DNA from: Succinatimonas sp. UBA6849
Lineage (GTDB): Bacteria; Pseudomonadota; Gammaproteobacteria; Enterobacterales; Succinivibrionaceae
Direction: 5' to 3'
Length of the DNA: 64,000 bases
NCBI GenBank assembly: GCA_002449335.1
Contig: DKDL01000101.1
Coordinates: 1 to 64,000 of the forward strand
A program made the translations under genes and the position numbers. A model generated the notes under the pieces. That model had not been told where the DNA came from, did not search any database, and saw nothing but the letters and a program-made list of their open reading frames with translations. Of the stretch, positions 18,993-28,171 are shown one piece after another. Numbering within the stretch: the stretch's first letter is position 1; the number at the start of each line of letters is the position of its first letter.

Positions 18993-19062
18993 CAGAATTT
19001 CGTCATAGATACGCCTTTATAAAGAAGTAACGTTTTTATAAAGACAAAAGAAAAGTACAAAA

Positions 19063-19611
19063 ATGTTTAAGTCTTTAATTATCTCTTTATTGATGCTTTT
19101 GCCTTTGAGTGTAAATGCAACACAGATGCAGTGTCATGGTCAGGCAAAACACTGGAGAGATGTAGCTTACAGCACGGGGCCAATGAGCAAATACAAGGAT
19201 TTAAGAAAGTGTATTGCCTGGACTGCTTATCAGTTTAATCTTCCAGAAGAACTGATGTATGCCATGTTAGATGTCGAGCGTGGCCCTATTAACGGTACCT
19301 GTAAGACCAACACCAATGGTACCCAGGACTGCGGTCCTGCTCAGATCAACGATGTGCGTTTAAAAGAATTAAGACAGTTTGATCTTTCAAAAAACGATAT
19401 TAGAAGTAAGCCTTGCCACAATATGTGGGCTATGGGCTATCTTTTAAGACGTGAGATAGAAAAAGCTGATGGTAAGATTTGGCGTGGTGTGGGTAACTAC
19501 CATTACCACTATTCAGTAAATCCTGAAATCCATAATCGTTATATTAGAAAAGTAAAAGCGTCTTGGCGCAAGTTAAACCGTAAGATTGAGAACTATTGCT
19601 CTCAACGCTAA
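19063..19611 (+). CDS. VirB1-like lytic transglycosylase
   Basis: A 182-residue protein with a signal peptide (MFKSLIISLLMLLPLSVNA) and an SLT-type muramidase domain. The catalytic glutamate sits in MYAMLDVERGPINGT, followed by TQDCGPAQIND and a late GVGNYHYH motif. Extra cysteines (C24, C49, C79, C90, C117) suggest disulfides. This class (VirB1, IagB, PilT-like) opens peptidoglycan for secretion or conjugation machines. Its place 70 bp after a DotH-like gene supports a shared envelope-spanning role. Confidence 0.82.
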   Translation: MFKSLIISLLMLLPLSVNATQMQCHGQAKHWRDVAYSTGPMSKYKDLRKCIAWTAYQFNLPEELMYAMLDVERGPINGTCKTNTNGTQDCGPAQINDVRLKELRQFDLSKNDIRSKPCHNMWAMGYLLRREIEKADGKIWRGVGNYHYHYSVNPEIHNRYIRKVKASWRKLNRKIENYCSQR

Positions 19612-19665
19612 AGGTTTTATAAAGTCTTAAAAGACGTGTAAAGATTATTAGTATTGGAGCTGACC

Positions 19666-20646
19666 ATGGGAAATTTACGCAACATTCTTGTAGTTATTGA
19701 AAGAAAGCAGCTGCGTCAGCCTGCGCTTGAAAGAGGTATTGCTTTATACAATTATGCAATGGCTCATAACAAGAAGGAGAACAGACATGATGATGTAAAG
19801 ATCATTGCTGTTCTGCCTGTTGCTCAGGAACCATGGAATTTAACCAGTTTTTTAGCTGTAGATAAAGCTAAGTTTGAAGAAGACTATAAGAAAAAGCAGG
19901 AACGCTGGTTAAAAGCTTACTTAGCCATTAACGCTATGGGCGTTAAGATTGAAACTAAAGTTATCTTTTCAAAAGAAGTTGGTAAAGACTTAGTTGAGAT
20001 TGCCAAAGAGAATTGCTGCGATATCTTAATTAAGACTGCTGAAATTCACGGCATTTTAGATTCAGTTATCTCAACTCCATTAGACTGGCAGATGTTACGC
20101 CACTCAGCAGTTCCCGTATGTATTGCTAAAGATCATCTGTGGACTCCATCTGGTACTATTGCTGTAGCAGTAGACTTATCAGATCCTGATGATGAGATGT
20201 TAAGACTTACCAATTTGCGTTTATTAAGAGAAGCTCAAAGACTGTCTTTGTTTACAGGTTGCAAAATCTCTTTAATTAACGCTATTACTCCTATTATTCC
20301 TCCTGTAGCGGTAGATCTTCCAGGGTATACACCTGACAGCGTGTATGACAATGCTCTAAAGGAAGGCTGCAAGAGAGCACTTTCTTTTGCTGCTCGTCAT
20401 AAGATTTCACCTAATGATTGCCACATTGGTGAAGGAAATCTTGATGATGTGATTTATGATGAGTGCAAGAAACTCAACCCAACCGCTTTATTTATCGGAA
20501 CTTCAGCTCGTAAAGGTATTGCTTCAGCTTTAATCGGTAATATCTGTGAGAGAGTATCTGATAATCTAAGCTGTGATGTGGTTGTAATTACTCCGAAGGC
20601 TGTAATTAGAAACGTACCTACAGCTAATCCTTCAAAAAGCTATTAA
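19666..20646 (+). CDS. uspE: Universal stress protein E (tandem Usp)
   Basis: A two-domain universal stress protein of 326 residues. Each half is a Usp alpha/beta fold: NILVVIERKQ starts the first, TIAVAVDLSDPDDEM the second, and the second ends with ALFIGTSARKGIASALIGNICERV...CDVVVI. UspE in E. coli affects adhesion, motility and stress survival. ATG 19666 is chosen over an upstream in-frame TTG (19654) because GGAG at 19656-19659 is correctly spaced for it. ttcA follows after 12 nt, an arrangement also seen near uspE in enterobacteria. Confidence 0.93.
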   Translation: MGNLRNILVVIERKQLRQPALERGIALYNYAMAHNKKENRHDDVKIIAVLPVAQEPWNLTSFLAVDKAKFEEDYKKKQERWLKAYLAINAMGVKIETKVIFSKEVGKDLVEIAKENCCDILIKTAEIHGILDSVISTPLDWQMLRHSAVPVCIAKDHLWTPSGTIAVAVDLSDPDDEMLRLTNLRLLREAQRLSLFTGCKISLINAITPIIPPVAVDLPGYTPDSVYDNALKEGCKRALSFAARHKISPNDCHIGEGNLDDVIYDECKKLNPTALFIGTSARKGIASALIGNICERVSDNLSCDVVVITPKAVIRNVPTANPSKSY

Positions 20647-20658
20647 GAAATAATAACT

Positions 20659-21531
20659 ATGCAAAACGATCAGAATCTGACAGAAAGGGCAGATGCTTAC
20701 GCACGCAGGGTAAGTCCTTACTTCAATATTGAAGATAAACAGGAAAAATATAAAGCCGACAAACTCTTTAAGAGACTTCGTCGTAAAGTAGGTCATGCTA
20801 TAGGTGACTACGGCATGATTGAAGAGAATGATAAGATTTTAGTTTGTATGTCTGGCGGTAAAGACAGCTATTTTTTATTAGATGTCTTACTCTCATTAAA
20901 GAGATCTGCTCCAATTAACTTTACTATCATTCCTGTACATATTGATTCAGGTTTCCCTAATGCTCCTGAGTACATGTTAGAAGAGCACTTGAAAAAGGTA
21001 GGGTTGCCATATTACATGATTCAAAGGCCAGTTTATGAATTGTGCAAAGAGAAAGTAGAAGAGGGTAAACCCTACTGTTCTATGTGCTCACGTCTGCGTC
21101 GTGGTTTCTTATATTCATTTGCTCGTGAAATTGGTGCTAATAAATTAGCTTTAGGTCATCATAAGGATGACTGCCTGGCTACTTTCTTTTTGAACCTGTT
21201 CTATTCAGGTACCATGAAAGCAATGCCTCCAATCTTAAGAAATGATAAGGATGATCTTACTGTAATCAGACCTTTAATTTACTGCAGAGAAAGAGACATT
21301 ATTTCTATCTCAAAGATTAAAGAGTACCCAATTCTACCAAAAGGTTTATGTGGTTGGGGTGAGGATCAGCAAAGAGCTAACATGAATAAGATGATACGTT
21401 CATGGGACAAGCAATTCCCTAAGCGAGCAGATATTGTCTTTAAGGCAATTAAGAACGTTGTTCCATCTCATCTGTTAGATAAAGAACTCTTTGACTTTTC
21501 AAAGATCTCAAACGGTCCTAAGGTCAAATAA
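20659..21531 (+). CDS. ttcA: tRNA 2-thiocytidine biosynthesis protein TtcA
   Basis: Thiolates cytidine-32 of tRNA using ATP and an iron-sulfur cluster. The 290-residue protein has the PP-loop SGGKDSYFLLD near residue 63, the CSMCSRLRRG cluster motif near 137, and LGHHKDD. It forms a two-gene unit with uspE, ended by a bidirectional terminator. Confidence 0.96.
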   Translation: MQNDQNLTERADAYARRVSPYFNIEDKQEKYKADKLFKRLRRKVGHAIGDYGMIEENDKILVCMSGGKDSYFLLDVLLSLKRSAPINFTIIPVHIDSGFPNAPEYMLEEHLKKVGLPYYMIQRPVYELCKEKVEEGKPYCSMCSRLRRGFLYSFAREIGANKLALGHHKDDCLATFFLNLFYSGTMKAMPPILRNDKDDLTVIRPLIYCRERDIISISKIKEYPILPKGLCGWGEDQQRANMNKMIRSWDKQFPKRADIVFKAIKNVVPSHLLDKELFDFSKISNGPKVK

Positions 21532-21535
21532 AACA

Positions 21536-21558
21536 AAATGGAGCCTATGGCTCCATTT
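21536..21558 (+). terminator. Bidirectional intrinsic terminator between ttcA and the ZIP gene
   Basis: The stem AAATGGAGCC/GGCTCCATTT with loop TAT lies between convergent genes. Confidence 0.82.
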
Positions 21559-21588
21559 CATCTAAAGTCTTTTCAAATCATGTCTGGA

Positions 21589-22326
21589 CTAATCATGTCC
21601 TGCAATCAGCAGTGATAAGATCACACCTACAAGAATAAAGAAGAACCTTAAAGATACCTTTTTCTTATTCTCACAATTTCTAAGTCTAGGCAGAAGATCG
21701 GACAGTGATACATAAATGAAGCTTGCTCCAGATAGAGCTAGAGCATAAGGTATCAGCTCTTTTACTGTCGATAAGATAAAGTAACCGATAATACCGCCTG
21801 ACAGGCAACCAAATAAAGCTACAGCATTGACGATAAAGGCTTTTTTAGTGCTCATGCCCAAATCCAGCATAATGGCATAGTCGCCCAACTCATGCGCAAT
21901 CTCATGAGATAAGACAGCAATGGTTACAGCAAAGCCTAAAGCAGGATTTGTAAGATACGCACTTGCGATTACCATACCATCGCAGAAGTTATGCAGACAG
22001 GAGCCAAAAAGAATGCCAAATGATCCATTAGACATTGAGTGGCTATGACCACAGCAGTCTACCTTGCCTTTATTTCCTGATAAGAAGAACATCTCAAAGA
22101 AGGTTAAAAAGAGAATGGCAAATAAAATTACCATGCCGATCTTATGAGGATCGCTCTCTTCCATAGCTTCAGGAATAATATGGGTCACAGCAAGCGTGAT
22201 TAAAAAGCCCACTGCAATTAAAGACAATGGCTTTGAATAGCGCCTGATGAGTTTTGGACCGATAATGATGCATAAAAGTGCTGATATTACAGCACTTGCT
22301 ATACAATACAGAAAAACTAACAGCAT
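21589..22326 (-). CDS. ZIP family metal transporter
   Basis: A 245-residue inner-membrane carrier for zinc or another divalent metal, with about eight hydrophobic segments. The binuclear metal-site helices are clear: CLHNFCDGMVIASA (helix IV) and LSHEIAHELGDYAIML (helix V). A Cys/His-rich cytoplasmic loop (DCCGHSHS) precedes them. It follows folP with a 4-nt gap and is probably co-transcribed. The substrate cannot be told from sequence. Confidence 0.9.
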   Translation of the reverse strand: MLLVFLYCIASAVISALLCIIIGPKLIRRYSKPLSLIAVGFLITLAVTHIIPEAMEESDPHKIGMVILFAILFLTFFEMFFLSGNKGKVDCCGHSHSMSNGSFGILFGSCLHNFCDGMVIASAYLTNPALGFAVTIAVLSHEIAHELGDYAIMLDLGMSTKKAFIVNAVALFGCLSGGIIGYFILSTVKELIPYALALSGASFIYVSLSDLLPRLRNCENKKKVSLRFFFILVGVILSLLIAGHD

Positions 22327-22330
22327 TAAG

Positions 22331-23167
22331 TTATTCTCTTGATTCTAATAAAGCTTTGTAGACATCAAAGGCTTCTTTAGTTTCTTTAACATCGTGTACT
22401 CTAACCATCTGAGCGCCACGTTCAATACTTAAAAGAGCACCAGCAACAGAGCCTACAATTCTTTCATCAGCTTTTTCAATGTTGCAGGCTGCTTTAATCA
22501 TAGACTTGCGAGATAAAGCTGACAGTACAGGGTAGCCTAAATCTACAAAGTGCTGCATATGATCTAAAAGCTGATAATTGTGTTTTGCTGATTTTCCAAA
22601 ACCAAAGCCTAAATCAAGGATGATGTTCTCTTTCTTAATACCGGCTTTGATTGCATCATCAACTCTGTCTAAAAGGAACTTCTCGACCTCTTTTACAACG
22701 TCCTCATAATGAGGATCTACCTGCATGGTCTTAGGATCGCCCTGCATGTGCATTAAGATCACAGGACACTGTAATTTAGCAGCCATCTCTAAGGCGCCGT
22801 CTAATCTTAGAGCTCTGATATCATTCCAGATATGAGCACCTGCTTTTACAGCCTCTTCCATAACTTTTGGCTGGGAAGTGTCAATAGAAATCATGACATC
22901 AAGTTCTTTTGCGATCTTTTCAACAGCAGGAATTACTCTTAATAATTCTTCATCTAAAGGTACTGGGGTAGCACCAGGTCTTGTGGACTCACCACCAATG
23001 TCAATAATGGTAGCGCCTTCTTTTACCATTTGCTCAGCATGAGCTAGAGCTCTATCAAGAGTGTTCCATCTGCCACCATCTGAGAATGAGTCAGGGGTGA
23101 CATTTAAAATACCCATGATTTTTGGAGTATCTAAGTTTAAAGTTCTATTGTTAAATGAGATTTGCAT
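22331..23167 (-). CDS. folP: Dihydropteroate synthase
   Basis: Joins p-aminobenzoate to 6-hydroxymethyl-dihydropterin pyrophosphate in folate synthesis. The two DHPS signatures are present: MGILNVTPDSFSDGG and GATIIDIGGESTRPGA. DLGFGFGK and a late RVHDV are also seen. The start is set at ATG 23167 (278 residues) rather than ATG 23182, because GGAG overlaps the upstream ATG and lies 8 nt before the downstream one. Confidence 0.96.
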   Translation of the reverse strand: MQISFNNRTLNLDTPKIMGILNVTPDSFSDGGRWNTLDRALAHAEQMVKEGATIIDIGGESTRPGATPVPLDEELLRVIPAVEKIAKELDVMISIDTSQPKVMEEAVKAGAHIWNDIRALRLDGALEMAAKLQCPVILMHMQGDPKTMQVDPHYEDVVKEVEKFLLDRVDDAIKAGIKKENIILDLGFGFGKSAKHNYQLLDHMQHFVDLGYPVLSALSRKSMIKAACNIEKADERIVGSVAGALLSIERGAQMVRVHDVKETKEAFDVYKALLESRE

Positions 23168-23287
23168 TTTTTTTGTCTCCAAAATCAGAATATTAGTTCA
23201 AAAAAGTAGTTTTTGGATTATAGCATTGAATGTGATGTTAATCACAATGAAAGGTAAATATAAATCGCTTTAAAAAAGCAATCTCAC

Positions 23288-23956
23288 TTATTTGAAAAGT
23301 GAAGCTAAATCATTCTGAACTTGCTCACGTTCAGTTGAGTTTTGTTTTGTATCAGTTTGAGAATTATTCAGTACAGAGTTATTTGTATTTACAGTTGCAT
23401 CATTCTGTACTGCAGTGTTTTTTGCTTGAGTTGTTTTCTTTACATTAGTAACTCTCAGCCTTAAAAGACGTTGTGCAAAGGCTCTTTCCCAAGCTACCTG
23501 ATTTCTGCTCTCATGCTTTGAAGCCCAATAAGAGGTAAAGGCTTTTAATTCAGCTTCGGTAAAGGTACTTTCAGCTAGTCCGCACAGCACACAAGCTTCA
23601 TGGAATGTAGCTGTAGGTCTCCATGAACTGGTCATATAAAAAGGCTTTGAAGGTAATTCTTCGACTTCTTTTATAAACAGGGGCAGTACAAAGGTGTTGC
23701 CTTGCCAGGGAGCGTCAGGATCTGTCTTTTTAATAAGTCCTGTTTTTTCTAATTCGTCTAATACCAGACATGCCACGTCAAAATTAGGAGTGGTCGGAAA
23801 ATAACTGCTGTCTGATGACAGGTATGAAGCAATAGAAGATAAGTCAGTAATGCACTGGCTCTGCTCTGCTTTAGGTCTTAAATAAAGCATGTACAGTGAT
23901 CTTGCAATATGACTTAAGTGACTTTGATTCAGGTATTGAATTTCTAATGCGTTCAT
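23288..23956 (-). CDS. DnaT-domain protein (possible primosomal or replication factor)
   Basis: A 222-residue protein. Residues about 105-165 (SSWRPTATFHEACVLCGLAESTFTE, then ELKAFTSYWASKH and AWERAFAQRLLRLR) match the single-stranded-DNA-binding region of primosomal protein DnaT. The N-terminal part looks like a small helical winged-helix-type region. The C-terminal 55 residues are low complexity, rich in Asn, Thr and Gln. In E. coli DnaT helps PriA/PriB restart replication; whether this is the true DnaT cannot be shown here. It is divergent from the methyltransferase gene across an AT-rich gap. Confidence 0.65.
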   Translation of the reverse strand: MNALEIQYLNQSHLSHIARSLYMLYLRPKAEQSQCITDLSSIASYLSSDSSYFPTTPNFDVACLVLDELEKTGLIKKTDPDAPWQGNTFVLPLFIKEVEELPSKPFYMTSSWRPTATFHEACVLCGLAESTFTEAELKAFTSYWASKHESRNQVAWERAFAQRLLRLRVTNVKKTTQAKNTAVQNDATVNTNNSVLNNSQTDTKQNSTEREQVQNDLASLFK

Positions 23957-24222
23957 ACAAAAAATTTTACCATAAGTTCCTAAATTCTGATTCTGTTTTT
24001 AGCAATATAAACAGCCAAGAATTAACTTTATTTTATTGGTTAATAATTACGATTAATGTTCATTAAAATTACAAATTAATATTTTTATTAATAAAATTAT
24101 CTTAATCTAACAATTTGAAAAATATCAATTATTTTTAAAATTGATTTTTAGTTTTTTTAATTCATAAAATTCTATGTTAAGATTGCTTTACAAAGGCTTT
24201 GAACACATAAATAAGGTATGCC
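23957..24222. other. Very AT-rich divergent intergenic region
   Basis: 266 bp that are almost entirely A and T, between a DnaT-domain gene and the HTH-methyltransferase. It holds the inverted repeat ATCAATT/AATTGAT (about 24124-24145) and long T and A runs. No gene is seen. It is a plausible silencing or promoter region. Confidence 0.5.
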
Positions 24223-26196
24223 ATGAAACAGCCTATTAAAATTAGAAAAATTAAAAAGACTGAAGTCATTACATTAGCTACAGCATGCAAAATGTTAGGA
24301 ATATCTGAGGCTACAGGTAAAAACTGGCTCAGACTGGGAAAACTTAATGCTAAAGATTCAGAAACAGGCAAGCTCATCTATAAGCATGAGGTTGAAAAGC
24401 TCTTATTGTCTTTAAAGAAAGATGACAGTAACGTTTTAAAATCAAGACGTAACAAGACAGCTTTAAAAGGTCGTGAGCTTTACGTAAATTATGTTTCAAG
24501 AGAATCTCCAAATCATGCTGCAGTTGCTTTATTAGTAAGCGGTTTTACTGGGTCAACCACAGCTATTACAGCCTTACTGTGTGAATCATTCTTACAGCTT
24601 TTAGTAGATGCTAAGAGAATTAAAGCTAACTGTAACAAGCAATTCTTTAAAGCATACCTTGAAGGATCATTAGATGCTGATATCTATGACTGGCTGTTAC
24701 TTGAGCTGATGGATAAAACTTCAAGAAACACTCTGTTATCTGCTTCAAAGAAACTTCCGTACTTTACCTTACACTTTGTCCCATTTGAAGATACCTTAGG
24801 TCTTATCTATTTATCTTTAATGGAATTATCTAAAAGAAGACAGTCAGGTCGCTATTACACACCACAGTCTTTAACTGATACGGCCGTTGAAACCTTACAG
24901 GTAGCAAGGGGACGTGTGTTCTTAGATCCTTGCTGTGGTTCTGGTAACTTCTTACTGCGTTTATTAAGGCGTGGCGCTAGAGTTGAGGATTTGTACGGCT
25001 GTGATTTAGATGGCTTTTCAGTTACTCTTGCAAGAATTAACTTTGTCTTATCAGGCAACTGCTCTGATAAAGATACCTTACAGGAGCATTTATTAAAGTG
25101 CGATACCATCACCTGCAGAAGTCTGCCTCAGATTGATGTAGTTTTGGGAAATCCGCCATGGGGATCCTGCGATGATGAGAAAGTTGTTTCTCGCTATGCC
25201 AGAACTTTAATTTGCGCAGAGAAAAAGCGACCTTGTTTTGCCGATCTTTTCGTTGAGAGATCATTAAATTTATTAAAAGATGGTGGTATCGTTCAGTTCG
25301 TTCTGCCTGAGGCTTTATTAAATGTTGCCTCACATGAGACTATCAGATCATTTATCACTGAGCATGCTCGTGTACGTTCTGTGCGTTATTTAGGCGAGGT
25401 ATTTCATGCAGTTCAGTGCCCAAGTGTAATTTTAACTTTAGAGAAAACCTCATTTAGCAATGCTTCAGGCGATGTGATTGTAAATGTAGGTGACTCAAAT
25501 TACATTGTGCGTCGTCAAAGAAAAGGCTCTGATTTTAATTTCAAGGTTACAGATCAGGAAGCTTTAGTTTTAGATAAGATGGATGATCTTGAGCACTGTG
25601 TAAAGCTAAAAGGTCATGCTAAATTTGCTTTAGGTATTGTTACAGGCTCAAACAATAATTCAATCTTTAAAGAGAAAATTGATGGATCTGAACCTGTTTT
25701 AAGAGGTCTTGATATTGAGCCTTTTAAAATTAACTCACCAGACAGCTTTATCAAGTATGAAGAAGGTGCTTTCCAGCAAGTAGCTCCAATGGAGCTTTAC
25801 AGAGCCAAAGAGAAACTTGTTTACAGATTTATTGCAAAGTATCCAATTGTTGCTGTTGATACACATGGAATGCTTACTCTAAACAGCTGTAATCTGCTCG
25901 TTCCTGAATTTAAAGATCTGTCAGCTACTTATTTAGCTGCAGTTTTAAATTCAAGTGCAGTCCGTTTTTACTTTGAAAAGAAGTTCCATACAATTAAAAT
26001 CTTACGCTCCTTACTAGAAGAAGTACCCGTACCTGTAGCTTCAAAAGAAGATCAGATGTACATTGAGTTTTTAGTAGAAGAGCTAAAAGAAGCCGATGAG
26101 GCAACTTCAAAAGAGATCATTAAAAAGATTGATAGAAAGATTGCTGAAATCTATGGCTTGGGAAAACGAGCTTTAAAACTTATCAGTCAAGTTTAA
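24223..26196 (+). CDS. HTH-fused N6-adenine DNA methyltransferase (solitary, Eco57I/TaqI-like)
   Basis: A 657-residue protein with an N-terminal MerR/excisionase-like helix-turn-helix (residues 15-62; LATACKMLGISEATGKNWLRLGKL). A gamma-class N6-adenine methyltransferase core follows: RYYTPQ near 210, SAM motif I LDPCCGSGNFL at 234-244, catalytic NPPW at 310-313. The C-terminal half resembles a TaqI-type target-recognition region ending in a helical tail. No PD-(D/E)XK nuclease motif is visible, and no restriction gene lies next to it. It sits where dnaX usually precedes ybaB-recR. It could be an epigenetic regulator; the recognition site is unknown. Confidence 0.85.
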   Translation: MKQPIKIRKIKKTEVITLATACKMLGISEATGKNWLRLGKLNAKDSETGKLIYKHEVEKLLLSLKKDDSNVLKSRRNKTALKGRELYVNYVSRESPNHAAVALLVSGFTGSTTAITALLCESFLQLLVDAKRIKANCNKQFFKAYLEGSLDADIYDWLLLELMDKTSRNTLLSASKKLPYFTLHFVPFEDTLGLIYLSLMELSKRRQSGRYYTPQSLTDTAVETLQVARGRVFLDPCCGSGNFLLRLLRRGARVEDLYGCDLDGFSVTLARINFVLSGNCSDKDTLQEHLLKCDTITCRSLPQIDVVLGNPPWGSCDDEKVVSRYARTLICAEKKRPCFADLFVERSLNLLKDGGIVQFVLPEALLNVASHETIRSFITEHARVRSVRYLGEVFHAVQCPSVILTLEKTSFSNASGDVIVNVGDSNYIVRRQRKGSDFNFKVTDQEALVLDKMDDLEHCVKLKGHAKFALGIVTGSNNNSIFKEKIDGSEPVLRGLDIEPFKINSPDSFIKYEEGAFQQVAPMELYRAKEKLVYRFIAKYPIVAVDTHGMLTLNSCNLLVPEFKDLSATYLAAVLNSSAVRFYFEKKFHTIKILRSLLEEVPVPVASKEDQMYIEFLVEELKEADEATSKEIIKKIDRKIAEIYGLGKRALKLISQV

Positions 26197-26252
26197 TTGC
26201 AAAACACGGCGATTTAATTTAGAATTTTGAAAAATTTTTAGGAGATCTGAAC

Positions 26253-26573
26253 ATGTTTAACATGGGTAATATGATGAAGCAGGCTCAAATGATGCAAGAG
26301 CGTCTGCAAAAAGCACAGGAAGAAATCGCTAACTTAGAAGTAGTTGGTGAGTCAGGTGCAGGTATGGTAAAGGTAACCATGACTGGTTCTCATGAAGTTC
26401 GCCGTGTTGAAATTGATGACTCAATTTTCAAAGATGATAAAGAGATCTGTGAAGATCTTTTAGCAGCTGCTTACAACGACGCTCATCGTCGTATTGAAGA
26501 GCAGTCAAAAGAGAAGATGGCTGCTGTAACCGGCGGTATGCAGGTACCTCCAGGCTTAAAGCTACCATTCTAA
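26253..26573 (+). CDS. ybaB: Nucleoid-associated protein YbaB/EbfC family
   Basis: A 106-residue DNA-binding dimer. It opens [30 protein letters not shown], split by family-typical Met/Gln residues, then [17 protein letters not shown] and a PPGLKLPF end. A strong AGGAG lies 7 nt before ATG. It is followed after 2 nt by recR, the conserved pair. Confidence 0.95.
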   Translation: MFNMGNMMKQAQMMQERLQKAQEEIANLEVVGESGAGMVKVTMTGSHEVRRVEIDDSIFKDDKEICEDLLAAAYNDAHRRIEEQSKEKMAAVTGGMQVPPGLKLPF

Positions 26574-26575
26574 TC

Positions 26576-27181
26576 ATGTCATCTAGTGCTCTGCTTGATA
26601 GTCTAATTGAGTCTTTACAGGTCATGCCAGGTGTAGGACCTGTAAGTGCTACTAGAATTGCCTATTACCTTTTAGACAGAAAGCGTCAGGAAGGTCTGAA
26701 TATGGCACAAGTAATCGAGCAGAGTCTTAAGAACATTTCTTTATGTCCTCATTGCAGGAACTATACAGATCAGGAAAACGAGCCCTGTGAACTTTGTAAA
26801 TCAGACAAGCGCAGAAGTTCTGGCAGTATCTGTGTAGTAGAAACTCCTACAGATGTTTCTGCAATCGAATCAAGTTCATCCTATTCAGGAAATTATTTCG
26901 TACTTCATGGACACTTAAGTCCATTAGATGGTATTGGTCCTAAAGAATTAGGTCTTGATGTTTTACGTTCTCGATTAGAGTCAGAAGATGTCAAAGAGTT
27001 AATTCTTGCACTAAGCCAGACTGTAGAAGGTGATGTAACAGCATCCTATATTGCAAGTATGGCTAAGAAGTATGGAATTACAGTTTCAAGAATTGCAACA
27101 GGTGTGCCTTTAGGCGGAGACTTAGGCTCAGTTGACGGTAATACTCTTGCTATGTCATTTAACTACAGAAGAAATATGTAG
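26576..27181 (+). CDS. recR: Recombination mediator RecR
   Basis: Works with RecF/RecO to load RecA at gaps. The 201-residue protein has the helix-hairpin-helix LQVMPGVGPVSATRIAYYLL, a zinc finger (CPHC...CELC), and a Toprim domain with VVETPTDVSAIE and HGHLSPLDGIGP. It is translationally linked to ybaB. Confidence 0.96.
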   Translation: MSSSALLDSLIESLQVMPGVGPVSATRIAYYLLDRKRQEGLNMAQVIEQSLKNISLCPHCRNYTDQENEPCELCKSDKRRSSGSICVVETPTDVSAIESSSSYSGNYFVLHGHLSPLDGIGPKELGLDVLRSRLESEDVKELILALSQTVEGDVTASYIASMAKKYGITVSRIATGVPLGGDLGSVDGNTLAMSFNYRRNM

Positions 27182-27284
27182 TTTTGATTTTTTTCTTGTT
27201 TTTTGAAGTATATTTCTATTCTTTTTGCCATAAAGTAGCTAGTATTTACCTATCTTTTGATAGCTATTTTCATTTGGTGAAAAA

Positions 27285-28112
27285 ATGTTACTTTTTTTTA
27301 TAATTTTGATTGCGTTCTTTGTCGTATGCAGTGCTCTAAATGATAGTGAAAACGAGCAAAAATCTAGAAGTTCCTCTAAAGCATCATCTTCATCAAAAAC
27401 AACCATATCGTATTCTTCCTCAAAATCTCCATCGTCATCGTCGTCTTATTATTCAAGAACATCTAGTCCAAGTGTTAATAATGATTTTAAGCCTATAACT
27501 CATAATAGTAATTTGCATTCAGGAGAATCTGAGATTGCTCGTGCGAACAGTGATGTATTATTGCATGTTTTAAATCCTTATATACAAGCACATTCATCTC
27601 CGATAGTTGAGTATCTACAAGATCATGGAATTACTTGTTTATACCATTTCACTGAAGAATCAAATTTAGAAAGTATAAGAAGATACGGCTTGATATCAAG
27701 AAATGAAATAAATTCAAGAAACATAAATGTTGTCTGTGGCGGTGATGACTTGTCTAGAAGATTGGACGATAGAGCTAATCTTAGTGGTTATGTTAGACTT
27801 AGTTTTTGTAGTGATTTGCCTATGAGATATAAGTTGATTATGAATGGAAGACGATTAGTTCTTTTAAAAATAAATTTGAATGTAATAAAAAACGATACCA
27901 TCATAACTGATATAAACGCAACAGATAACAACTGTAGAAGAGGTGAGGGGCTTGAAGGATTAAAAATGTTGGACTTTGATTCGTTCAAGTTGGAATTAAG
28001 AGAAACTCATAGAGGAACTCATGAGTATAAAGCAAGGCAAGCTGAAGTATTGTTACACTCTATAAGAGTAGATGATATTTTAAATCTAGACGATCCAATA
28101 CAATTATACTGA
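27285..28112 (+). CDS. DarT1-like DNA ADP-ribosyltransferase toxin with N-terminal membrane segment
   Basis: A 275-residue protein. Residues 2-18 (LLFFIILIAFFVVCSAL) form a hydrophobic helix. Residues 25-65 are a Ser-rich low-complexity linker. The rest is a DarT-type ADP-ribosyltransferase: CLYHFTEESNLESIRRYGL with H121, a middle GYVRLSFCSDLPM strand pair, VLLKINLNVI, TDINATD, and RQAEVLL carrying the likely catalytic E254. DarT toxins put ADP-ribose on bases of single-stranded DNA and block replication. The next gene is its expected antidote. The membrane tether is unusual and is deduced from hydrophobicity only. The gene is AT-richer than recR upstream, with many ATA and AGA codons, suggesting transfer. 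Confidence 0.82.
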   Translation: MLLFFIILIAFFVVCSALNDSENEQKSRSSSKASSSSKTTISYSSSKSPSSSSSYYSRTSSPSVNNDFKPITHNSNLHSGESEIARANSDVLLHVLNPYIQAHSSPIVEYLQDHGITCLYHFTEESNLESIRRYGLISRNEINSRNINVVCGGDDLSRRLDDRANLSGYVRLSFCSDLPMRYKLIMNGRRLVLLKINLNVIKNDTIITDINATDNNCRRGEGLEGLKMLDFDSFKLELRETHRGTHEYKARQAEVLLHSIRVDDILNLDDPIQLY

Positions 28113-28171
28113 TGAACATTTCTTTATCAGACGTCTAATTTTGAAGTTTTAAGTTTTAGTGGTGATTATTT

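Noticed and set aside
24177..24377. Minus-strand 66-residue hydrophobic ORF overlapping the methyltransferase start
   Set aside because: It is antisense to a well-supported gene and arises from its Lys/Ile-rich N-terminus; there is no SD.
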